The position numbers and the translations under genes were made by a program. Positions 1-4,749 of a stretch of 5,131 nucleotides of DNA are shown here, piece after piece. Location of the stretch: positions 1 through 5,131 of the forward strand of contig JAPLHI010000167.1 in NCBI GenBank assembly GCA_026389695.1, written 5' to 3'. Within the stretch, counting starts at the first letter, position 1. Every line of letters begins with the position of its first letter. Source of the stretch: Chloroflexota bacterium. GTDB lineage: Bacteria; Chloroflexota; Dehalococcoidia; GIF9; UBA5629. The notes below the pieces were generated by a model, which was not told the DNA's origin, did not search any database, and saw nothing but the letters and a program-made list of their open reading frames with translations.

Positions 1-515
1 TAGGGCACTACGCCGTCAGCGAAGTTTATTACAAAAGCCCCTATCGATATCGGCTCCGGTGGCTGGGTCAGTATCCCGGTGGCCCCTTTGGTGACAGTCT
101 CCCAGTTCAGCCCCACGATCCTCACCAGTTCCCCGAAGGCAATCGTGATGATGGAGAAATATATCCCCCCCGCGCGCAGTACAATCATGCCGATTAAAAG
201 CGCTATCAGCCCTGAAACGACACCCGCAGCCAGAAAACCGAGCCAGTAGGGTATGCCCATTCTGACGGTGAGTATGGCTGAAATATAGCCGCCTATAGCC
301 ATAAATGCGGATTGCCCCAGGCTGAACTGGCCGGTCCTTAATATAAGCAGAAAGCCCATGACAGCAATTGCCCAGATGCCGCTCATGATGATAGCGGACA
401 ATGTCACCATACTGGTCGTGAACATCGGGAAAATAGTGACAAGCGCAATCAGCACCCCGATGACCATCTTGGGCACTACGCTCTTGTGGTCTATGTAGTA
501 GCGACCAATTATCAT
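1..515 (-). CDS. livM: LivM-type branched-chain amino acid ABC transporter permease (3' end cut by window edge)
   Basis: Inner-membrane permease of a hydrophobic amino acid uptake (HAAT/Liv) ABC transporter, expected to pair with the LivH-type protein next to it. The minus-strand frame starting at ATG 515-513 stays open to the left edge, giving 171 full codons of a protein usually about 300-350 aa. The start overlaps the upstream stop codon as ATGA, so translational coupling is likely; no strong separate ribosome site is visible. The product begins MIIGRYYIDHKSVVPK and then shows hydrophobic segments at about 17-34, 37-58, 68-84, 91-113 and 118-136. Family-typical sequences are RTGQFSLGQSAFMAIGGY (60-77) and GGIYFSIITIAFGELVR (116-132), followed by LNWETVTKGATGI. 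The out-of-phase frame from 531 to 16 is His/Arg/Cys-rich and not a gene. The family call is firm; the substrate is unknown. Confidence 0.93.
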   Translation of the reverse strand, partial: MIIGRYYIDHKSVVPKMVIGVLIALVTIFPMFTTSMVTLSAIIMSGIWAIAVMGFLLILRTGQFSLGQSAFMAIGGYISAILTVRMGIPYWLGFLAAGVVSGLIALLIGMIVLRAGGIYFSIITIAFGELVRIVGLNWETVTKGATGILTQPPEPISIGAFVINFADGVVP

Positions 516-1375
516 TTCGGTGCAGCCCCAAACAGGCCCTGCGGCCTGATCAGCAGGATTAGAATTACCAGCATGAAGAGGGCAACCTCTGAGTAATAAG
601 ATATCTGATAAGCTATGACGCTATTGAGGAGACCCAGCATGATGCCACCAACGATGGCGCCGGTCAGGCTGCCCAGGCCTCCAATGACAACGGCCAGCAG
701 CGACATGATCATGGGGATACGCCCCATGAAAGGATTGATCGACTGGACAAGCCCGATAAGGCCCCCCGCCATGGCAGCCAGCGCACAACCGATGCCCATA
801 ACAATTACCTGGACCCATCTTACATTGACACCGTAGAGGCTTGCCGCATTTGGTTCCTGGGATGTAGCCCTGATGGCCTTTCCCACCTTGGTACGGTTGA
901 GCACGACATACATGGCGATCATAATAACGAGAGTAAAAATGATCACGGCGACCTTCTGATAACTGATGCTGACAGGACCCAGGTCAAGCAGGCCGGGCAG
1001 CTCCGTGGCCATTCCCTTATTCATTAGCCCAAATGCCAGTCCGGCAAAGCCCTCAAAGAAGAAGATGAGCGCATTGGTGGCTGCCGTCACGGACAACAGG
1101 CCGTAGCCCGGGGCGGTAAGGCGCTCGATGACGACTCTCTCAACCACCATACCCAATCCGCCTACAACCAGGCCGGATACCAGCAGGCTCAGGGGAAAGG
1201 GTATGCCCGCCGCCGTGACGGCGTAATAGACGACAAAGCCGCCCAGCATGTAGAACTGGCCGTGTGCCCAGTTCAAGATACCCAGTATGCTGAATACCAG
1301 TACCATGCCGAATGCCATGGTCACATAGATGCAGCTTTGAACCAGTCCGTCAACCCATATTCCGGCGGGGGGCAT
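512..1375 (-). CDS. livH: LivH-type branched-chain amino acid ABC transporter permease
   Basis: Inner-membrane permease subunit of the same Liv/HAAT importer, 287 aa, normal full length for LivH (about 290-310). It starts at ATG 1375, with a Shine-Dalgarno AGGAG at 1388-1384 and 8 nt spacing. Nearly the whole chain is hydrophobic. The LivH signature NWAHGQFYMLGG lies at 35-46. A polar cytoplasmic loop KVGKAIRATSQEPNAASLYGV (split at 164-175 and 176-184), the usual ATPase-coupling region, follows a membrane segment at about 142-160. GGLGSLTGAIVGG (232-244) and the C-terminal RPQGLFG (277-283) are also typical. It lies 31 bp downstream of the binding-protein gene and overlaps livM by 4 bp, so the three genes form one operon. 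Related permeases serve amino acid, urea, amide and aromatic acid importers, so the substrate cannot be read from this subunit. Confidence 0.95.
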   Translation of the reverse strand: MPPAGIWVDGLVQSCIYVTMAFGMVLVFSILGILNWAHGQFYMLGGFVVYYAVTAAGIPFPLSLLVSGLVVGGLGMVVERVVIERLTAPGYGLLSVTAATNALIFFFEGFAGLAFGLMNKGMATELPGLLDLGPVSISYQKVAVIIFTLVIMIAMYVVLNRTKVGKAIRATSQEPNAASLYGVNVRWVQVIVMGIGCALAAMAGGLIGLVQSINPFMGRIPMIMSLLAVVIGGLGSLTGAIVGGIMLGLLNSVIAYQISYYSEVALFMLVILILLIRPQGLFGAAPK

Positions 1376-1383
1376 ACCAAATT

Positions 1384-1390
1384 CTCCTTA
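1384..1390 (-). promoter_or_regulatory. Ribosome binding site of livH
   Basis: The minus strand reads TAAGGAG here, 8 nt before ATG 1375. This strong site supports the chosen livH start and shows independent initiation after the 31-bp gap from the binding-protein stop. Confidence 0.75.
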
Positions 1391-1406
1391 TCTAATTTCT
1401 GAGTTA

Positions 1407-2669
1407 TTAGGGAATTGGTTCCATAGGATGTTCGCTAAGATACACTTCTTTGCCGTCCTTGATGATGCACAGGGCGCCGGTGTCTCCGAAATTCACAGCT
1501 GACCCGTATGTCTCGGCACCCGACATTGTCCACTTGCCTACAACGGTGTCAAACGTGCCGCCGCGGATGGCATTCATAATGGCATCAGGATCGTCCACAG
1601 TGCCGGCCTTCTGCATAGCCTGGACCAGTATCTGTGTGTGAGCCGGTACCCACTTTATTTCGCCGGTATACTCATACGGTTTGCCTGTCTTCTGCGCTGC
1701 AATCTTGAGGGCTTCCTGGCACATATCGATGTACTTGGGGTTAACCTTGGTAATCTTGAATTTTGAGTTATCCTCGTATGCGCCGATGGCGCCCTCAAGG
1801 GCATCGGCACCGACAACCATTTTGTACATGTCTATGCTTACAAACGGTCCTGAACAGGCAACCTTCATGTCTTTGTAGCCCATCTCCCACCGCTGTTTTA
1901 GGAACGCCATATATTCACCGATCCACCCGGCGACAAAGACGATATCACAACCTTCTTCTTTAAATCTGGTGATAATGGGAGCAAAGTCTGTGGTGCCGGG
2001 CGTGAACCACTCACTCTGCCACTTGATTCCCGCTTTATCAAGGTCAGCCTGTACCTTTACCCAGCCCGGGCCGCCTTTGCCTACGGTTGAGTCCAATATG
2101 CCCAGCTTCTTGTAGTTGGGGTATGCATCTACAATCGAGTAGCACCAGTTTGTGAATTCGTCTTGAGACGGAGTGCCAAAGACAACATAAGGCATTTTCT
2201 TAGGGTCATATGCGCCGCCCCAACTGGCAGGCAAAGCATCGGGACTGCCGGTCCTGGTCACGAAAATGACTTTAGCCGGGTTGGTCACGGCCGCTATGGC
2301 CGAGAAATTCCAGGTCCAGTGCCCGGCAAAGAACTTGCAGTTATCGCCGTAGATTAGCTGCTTGGCAGCGGCAGCGCCGCCCTCGGCTGTGTTCTCGTCG
2401 TCAACCTGAACTAAATTAAGCTTGTATGTCTTGCCATTTACCTGGAAGCCTTCCCTGTTGAATATCTCGATCCAGGCTTCGCGAAATGGTGTGGGAATCT
2501 TGCCCCATGGAGATGCTGTGCCGCTAAGGGCCATAGGCAATCCGATATTTATGGTGATAGGTCCGGTGGGTTCAGCCGGCGCTGGTTTTTGCTCGCAGGC
2601 CATGCCAAATGTGCCGAGCACAATAGCCGCGGTCACTAAAATTGCTAAAACGTTGTACCACTTTTTCAT
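1407..2669 (-). CDS. Liv-type ABC transporter substrate-binding lipoprotein (periplasmic binding protein, type I fold)
   Basis: Extracytoplasmic solute-binding protein that would capture the substrate and deliver it to the LivH/LivM permeases. It is 420 aa, in the usual range, perhaps slightly long. The N-terminus MKKWYNVLAILVTAAIVLG is a signal peptide, followed by FGMAC with Cys25 and then a Pro/Ala/Glu-rich linker (26-37), so a lipid anchor is likely. Gly22 at lipobox position -3 is not consensus. The mature domain opens with INIGLPMALSGTASPWGK (40-57), the typical first strand and loop of the Peripla_BP_6/LivK family. Other family-like stretches are VDDENTAEGGAAAAKQLI (90-107), VIFVTRTGSP (134-143) and TPGTTDFAPIITRFKEEG (223-240). 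The family's usual Ser-Ser region is replaced here by AGHWTWNFSA (115-124), with two Trp, which may signal a ligand other than leucine. It is the first gene of the operon; the start has AAGGAGG at 2688-2682. Confidence 0.93.
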   Translation of the reverse strand: MKKWYNVLAILVTAAIVLGTFGMACEQKPAPAEPTGPITINIGLPMALSGTASPWGKIPTPFREAWIEIFNREGFQVNGKTYKLNLVQVDDENTAEGGAAAAKQLIYGDNCKFFAGHWTWNFSAIAAVTNPAKVIFVTRTGSPDALPASWGGAYDPKKMPYVVFGTPSQDEFTNWCYSIVDAYPNYKKLGILDSTVGKGGPGWVKVQADLDKAGIKWQSEWFTPGTTDFAPIITRFKEEGCDIVFVAGWIGEYMAFLKQRWEMGYKDMKVACSGPFVSIDMYKMVVGADALEGAIGAYEDNSKFKITKVNPKYIDMCQEALKIAAQKTGKPYEYTGEIKWVPAHTQILVQAMQKAGTVDDPDAIMNAIRGGTFDTVVGKWTMSGAETYGSAVNFGDTGALCIIKDGKEVYLSEHPMEPIP

Positions 2670-2681
2670 CGACTGTTCAGT

Positions 2682-2688
2682 CCTCCTT
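2682..2688 (-). promoter_or_regulatory. Ribosome binding site of the substrate-binding protein gene
   Basis: The minus strand reads AAGGAGG here, 12 nt before ATG 2669. The match to the 16S anti-SD is nearly perfect but the spacing is a little long. No other start codon in this frame fits better, and the signal peptide begins correctly at this ATG. Confidence 0.7.
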
Positions 2689-2723
2689 ATTTAATGTTGA
2701 CCCTTAATTGCCCTGAATGACTT

Positions 2724-2743
2724 TCAGCCCATACCACCTCCTT
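2724..2743 (-). promoter_or_regulatory. Second strong Shine-Dalgarno and two-codon ORF in the operon leader
   Basis: The minus strand reads AAGGAGGT (2743-2736), followed 3 nt later by ATG GGC TGA (2732-2724), an ORF of Met-Gly-stop. This is 55 nt upstream of the binding-protein SD. The SD match is perfect, but the 4-nt gap from AGGAGG to ATG is short for efficient initiation. It could be a leader element, a ribosome standby site or chance. Only the sequence is seen; the function is inferred. Confidence 0.35.
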
Positions 2744-2862
2744 GTAATTAAATCACAATTTAAATTCGGTGATCAACTTTTTAACGGCAATACATCTGGC
2801 ACAGTCTTCGGTTCAGTAAGCTCGCAAAATTACTTTTATATCTGACATTGGGACAACCATCG

Positions 2863-2888
2863 TTATCGTTCGACTACTCGCTCGATAA
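2863..2888. promoter_or_regulatory. Imperfect inverted repeat in copy A (candidate TetR operator)
   Basis: Two 11-bp arms, TTATCGTTCGA and TCGCTCGATAA, flank the 4-bp spacer CTAC; 9 of 11 positions are complementary. The site lies just downstream of the predicted leftward start near 2891, a position that suits a repressor. TetR dimers bind dyads of this size, but assignment to either TetR here is inference. Confidence 0.4.
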
Positions 2889-2897
2889 TGAGTAATA

Positions 2898-2927
2898 AAT
2901 GTAACATTAATCTTAAAATTCTGTCAA
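2898..2927 (-). promoter_or_regulatory. Candidate leftward promoter in copy A
   Basis: The minus strand has a perfect -35 TTGACA (2927-2922), an 18-bp spacer and the -10-like TACATT (2903-2898, 4/6), preceded by TG one base upstream as in an extended -10. Transcription would start near 2891 and read the Liv operon with a leader of about 220 nt. The -35 and spacer are among the best-conserved bases between the two copies. The prediction rests on motifs only. Confidence 0.45.
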
Positions 2928-2982
2928 TAGACATGCGGAATATTTATAAAGCTGAATTACTCCTGTATTTGACATCGGGACA

Positions 2983-2996
2983 ACCATTGCAATGGT
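2983..2996. promoter_or_regulatory. Perfect 14-bp palindrome in copy B (candidate TetR operator)
   Basis: ACCATTGCAATGGT is fully self-complementary and covers the -35 of the proposed rightward promoter. Its 8-bp core ATTGCAAT appears again at 3843-3850, upstream of the second tetR gene. The position and symmetry suit a repressor site; binding is not shown. Confidence 0.45.
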
Positions 2997-3016
2997 GCGA
3001 ACGCTTGCTCTATAAT
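2987..3016 (+). promoter_or_regulatory. Candidate rightward promoter for the tetR genes in copy B
   Basis: The plus strand has TTGCAA (2987-2992, 4/6 to the -35), an 18-bp spacer and consensus TATAAT (3011-3016). The -35 lies inside the perfect palindrome at 2983-2996, so a repressor bound there would block it. The leader to the GTG at 3140 would be about 117 nt. Confidence 0.45.
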
Positions 3017-3024
3017 AGGTCATA

Positions 3025-3054
3025 ACTTTAACATTAATCTTAAAATTTTGTCAA
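3025..3054 (-). promoter_or_regulatory. Candidate leftward promoter in copy B
   Basis: This is the counterpart of the copy A promoter: TTGACA (3054-3049), an 18-bp spacer and TAAAGT (3030-3025, 4/6) with an upstream TG. It would start near 3018 and read through copy A into the Liv operon, giving a long leader of about 350 nt. It may be a second, tandem promoter for the same operon or a decayed copy. Confidence 0.4.
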
Positions 3055-3102
3055 GAGGTATGCAGTAGAAACCGATCATTTCAACGGCCGTGTGGGTGGA
3101 AC

Positions 3103-3119
3103 AATATGACGTGCATATT
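3103..3119. promoter_or_regulatory. 17-bp palindrome before the first tetR gene
   Basis: Six-base arms AATATG and CATATT are separated by ACGTG. The site ends 7 bp before the ribosome site of the first tetR gene, where binding could mediate autoregulation. AT-rich arms of this length can also arise by chance. Confidence 0.3.
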
Positions 3120-3126
3120 TATTTAC

Positions 3127-3132
3127 GGGGAG
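3127..3132 (+). promoter_or_regulatory. Ribosome binding site of the first tetR gene
   Basis: GGGGAG ends 7 nt before the GTG at 3140 and decides for this GTG over the nearby GTG at 3144, which is out of frame. Confidence 0.65.
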
Positions 3133-3139
3133 CATTTAA

Positions 3140-3832
3140 GTGAGTGGGGAAAAAACAGGCAAAAGCCGGGTTCATAAGCCGGTGCGTTCGGATATAACAA
3201 TCGATGACCTGAACATAAGCGGGATCGATAAGAAAGCCAGTGCTAAATTACTGCAAATAGTGACGGCGGCGGTAGAACTTTTTCACTGGAAGGGATATGG
3301 TCCTACTACAACCAGGGATATAGGAAGAGCATGCGGCATCAGCCCGGGGCATATTTATTACTATATTAAATCAAAAGATGACATTGCGGCGATTTTCAAA
3401 GCAATCCATGAAAACGATATCAACAAGTGGGAGCAGTCGATTCGGAGGGAGATAAAACGTCTGCCACCCGGGACATTGCTGAGCACAGCCGTCCGGGATT
3501 ACCTTCATTTACTCCATCTCAGGCGTAAGATGGCCATTTTCTGGTATCACGCAGCTACACAAGTTAAACCGGAGTATAGTGCGGATATTAGAGATTTGGA
3601 AAAGCGTATAGTCAATGTATTCAGGGAAATTATCGAACTTGGCTGCAAAGAAGGGCGGTTCCATGTGAGCGACCCCTTTCTGACGGCATGTAATATTCAT
3701 ATGATGTGCAGCACCTGGGCCTTGAAAAGATGGGTAATCGAAGACCGGCGTACAATTGACCAGTACGCGGGTACATGTGAGGAGCTTATCATAACCATGG
3801 TTCGGGGTGATCTTGATCCAATACCAAAATAA
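3140..3832 (+). CDS. TetR/AcrR-family transcriptional regulator, copy 1
   Basis: Cytoplasmic DNA-binding repressor-type protein of 230 aa, slightly longer than the usual TetR length of about 190-210. It starts at GTG 3140 with GGGGAG 7 nt upstream. The N-terminal arm of about 35 residues contains DITIDDL (18-24). The TetR HTH follows: helix 1 around LLQIVTAAVELFHWKGY (37-53), then TTTRDIGRACGISPGHIYYYIKSKDD (split at 56-68 and 69-81), with SPGHIYYYI as the recognition helix. The C-terminal ligand and dimer domain (about 85-225) includes IFWYHAATQV (133-142) and FHVSDPF (174-180). The protein is about 60% identical to the next gene, so the two arose by tandem duplication. It is divergent from the Liv operon across the shared control region, which makes the operon a likely target. 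The ligand is unknown. Confidence 0.93.
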   Translation: MSGEKTGKSRVHKPVRSDITIDDLNISGIDKKASAKLLQIVTAAVELFHWKGYGPTTTRDIGRACGISPGHIYYYIKSKDDIAAIFKAIHENDINKWEQSIRREIKRLPPGTLLSTAVRDYLHLLHLRRKMAIFWYHAATQVKPEYSADIRDLEKRIVNVFREIIELGCKEGRFHVSDPFLTACNIHMMCSTWALKRWVIEDRRTIDQYAGTCEELIITMVRGDLDPIPK

Positions 3833-3855
3833 CGCTGTGATTATTGCAATTTGTT

Positions 3856-3885
3856 TTGATGGTTATGTTAGGATTGATCTATACT
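3856..3885 (+). promoter_or_regulatory. Candidate promoter of the second tetR gene
   Basis: TTGATG (3856-3861, 4/6), an 18-bp spacer and TATACT (3880-3885, 5/6) lie in the 84-bp gap between the two tetR genes. The palindrome ATTGCAAT (3843-3850), which is also the core of the perfect palindrome at 2983-2996, lies just upstream. The second gene may therefore have its own promoter instead of relying on readthrough. Confidence 0.4.
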
Positions 3886-3904
3886 TTAGAGAATATTTTG
3901 AAAC

Positions 3905-3910
3905 AGGGTG
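3905..3910 (+). promoter_or_regulatory. Ribosome binding site that sets the start of the second tetR gene
   Basis: AGGGTG lies 6 nt before the GTG at 3917. The GTG at 3908 falls inside this site and has no SD of its own, so 3917 is the better start. Confidence 0.55.
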
Positions 3911-3916
3911 ATTAGA

Positions 3917-4615
3917 GTGACAGAACGTAAATCAGGCACGGCCCGCAATCAAAAGCCCACCCCTGCCGATATTACAATTGATGACCTGAGTATTGCAGGG
4001 ATGAACAAGAAAGCCAGCGCCAGGCTTCTGCAGATTGTGCAGGTGGCTGCCGACCTTTTTCATAAAAAAGGGTATGGTCCAACCACGACCAGGGATATTG
4101 GCGAGGCGTGCAACATCAGTCCGGGGCACCTGTATTACTATATCAAATCTAAAGATGATTTCCCTGCTATATTCAAGCAAATTCATGATAACGATGTAAC
4201 CAGATGGGAGAAGTCTGTCCGCAGGGAGATGAAGCGCCTGCTACCTGAAAAGTTGCTTGAGAAGGCAGTAAGGGATTATGCCCGACTGACTCATGACAGG
4301 CGTAGGGTGATTGCATTCTGGTACCACGCGCAGACTCAGGTCAGAGACGAGGACCGGCTAGGCACTATGGAGGCTGAGAAAAGAGTAGACGATGTATTTC
4401 AGGAAATAATTGAACGGGGGAACAAAGAGGGGCAATTTCATGTCAGCGACCCTTTCATCCTGGCGATTAATATACTCATGATGTGCCAGACATGGGCGTT
4501 AAAGCGGTGGCTAATAAAAGACCAGCGTACTATCGACCAATACACGGATGTAATAGTCGATCTTATTATTACTATGGCCAAAGGTAATCAGGAATCCAGG
4601 CCCCGGAAGTTGTGA
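3917..4615 (+). CDS. TetR/AcrR-family transcriptional regulator, copy 2
   Basis: Paralogue of the preceding gene, 232 aa from GTG 3917. The longer form from GTG 3908 would add three residues. With the 3917 start, the two proteins align from residue 1 with DITIDDL at 18-24 in both, and need no gaps over about 225 residues. By hand count about 140 positions agree (about 60%). The HTH TTTRDIGEACNISPGHLYYYIKSKDD (56-81, given in two parts by its RDIG and SPGHLYYYI motifs) has a recognition helix that differs from copy 1 only by Leu for Ile, so the two may bind similar DNA. The ligand domain differs more, for example AFWYHAQTQV against IFWYHAATQV and the stretch after it, which may mean different ligands. 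It is separated from copy 1 by 84 bp with a possible promoter, and its stop is 48 bp from the tRNA fragment. Confidence 0.92.
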   Translation: MTERKSGTARNQKPTPADITIDDLSIAGMNKKASARLLQIVQVAADLFHKKGYGPTTTRDIGEACNISPGHLYYYIKSKDDFPAIFKQIHDNDVTRWEKSVRREMKRLLPEKLLEKAVRDYARLTHDRRRVIAFWYHAQTQVRDEDRLGTMEAEKRVDDVFQEIIERGNKEGQFHVSDPFILAINILMMCQTWALKRWLIKDQRTIDQYTDVIVDLIITMAKGNQESRPRKL

Positions 4616-4663
4616 CTGCCGGGTTATTCAGCTCAGATGGGCTCTAATCAAATTTTGAATCTA

Positions 4664-4713
4664 TGGAGCGGGAGACGGGATTCGAACCCGCGACACCCTG
4701 CTTGGAAGGCAGC
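4664..4713 (-). tRNA. 3' fragment of tRNA-Gly(UCC), att site of an integrative element; not a complete gene
   Basis: Reading the minus strand from 4713: an anticodon arm with stem CUGC/GCAG and loop CUUCCAA (anticodon UCC), variable loop GUGUC, T-arm GCGGG-UUCGAAU-CCCGU, acceptor 3' strand CUCCCGC, discriminator U73 and an encoded CCA (4666-4664). U73 and UCC fit tRNA-Gly. These 50 bases match tRNA positions 27-76. The 5' half should begin GCGGGAG and carry a D-arm, but the bases beyond 4713 show neither. Positions 27 and 43 would both be G and do not pair, so the tRNA-derived identity probably ends at position 28. This is the usual footprint of an integrase that recombines within the anticodon arm of a tRNA gene. 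Confidence 0.85.
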
Positions 4714-4725
4714 ACGATATAGCTA

Positions 4726-4749
4726 AAATGGTCAACAAAATGACCATTT
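4726..4749. repeat. Perfect 9-bp inverted repeat across the integrase start codon
   Basis: Arms AAATGGTCA (4726-4734) and TGACCATTT (4741-4749) are exactly complementary with a 6-base spacer ACAAAA. The left arm contains ATG 4728 and the second in-frame ATG (4740) straddles the right arm's edge. It could be an operator for the protein's own HTH, a hairpin that hides the start, or an integrase arm site. Confidence 0.6.

Larger units (their letters stand above)
2828..2936. repeat. Direct repeat copy A (109 bp) of the promoter/operator unit
   Basis: This segment aligns without gaps to 2955-3063; by hand count about 85 of 109 positions agree (roughly 78%). Two blocks are most conserved: the one reading GGGACAACCAT, and a 19-bp block TAACATTAATCTTAAAATT followed one base later by TGTCAA. 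The middle (about 2861-2880) is the most diverged part and holds an imperfect inverted repeat in this copy. The spared blocks suggest that protein-binding sites are kept, as in a duplicated regulatory unit. Confidence 0.85.
2955..3063. repeat. Direct repeat copy B (109 bp) of the promoter/operator unit
   Basis: This is the second copy of the unit at 2828-2936, offset by 127 bp and equal in length. It keeps the GACATCGGGACAACCAT and TAACATTAATCTTAAAATT blocks, but its diverged centre carries a perfect 14-bp palindrome (2983-2996) and a consensus TATAAT (3011-3016), where copy A has GATAAT. Confidence 0.85.
2670..3139. promoter_or_regulatory. Divergent intergenic control region (470 bp) between the transporter operon and tetR genes
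   Basis: No credible gene lies here. The region is AT-rich and contains, from left to right: the operon leader with two Shine-Dalgarno sites (2682-2743), a stretch with no clear signal (about 2750-2827), two diverged direct repeats (2828-2936 and 2955-3063) with promoter-like and dyad sequences, and a 17-bp palindrome (3103-3119) just before the first tetR gene. It must supply the promoters for both directions. An ATG at 2933 opens 30 codons on the plus strand but has no ribosome site and is not called. Confidence 0.8.

Noticed and set aside
16..531. 171-codon minus-strand frame overlapping the left end
   Set aside because: Its product is rich in His, Cys, Arg and Gly with no family features. 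The frame starting at 515 gives a clear LivM sequence with an ATGA overlap, so this one is a shadow.
1450..2694. Several plus-strand frames of 63-90 codons opposite the binding-protein gene
   Set aside because: They are antisense to a well-supported gene and lack ribosome sites and recognisable protein features.
2933..3025. 30-codon plus-strand ORF from ATG 2933 within the control region
   Set aside because: It has no Shine-Dalgarno, lies across the repeat copies and promoter motifs, and looks like chance.
2670..3139. CRISPR array or tandem-repeat array in the intergenic region
   Set aside because: There are only two copies, 109 bp long and 22% diverged, joined by 18 bp. This is a duplicated regulatory unit, not a CRISPR array.
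4616..4663. Possible terminator after the second tetR gene, including the near-palindrome TCAAATTTTGA (4648-4658)
   Set aside because: The dyad has only 5-bp AT arms, no GC stem and no U-tract, so a terminator is not supported.
4659..4727. In-frame upstream extension of the integrase through the tRNA fragment (GAGDGIRTRDTLLGRQ-like residues)
   Set aside because: This is a familiar annotation artefact from reading antisense across a tRNA. There is no usable start codon in the stretch.
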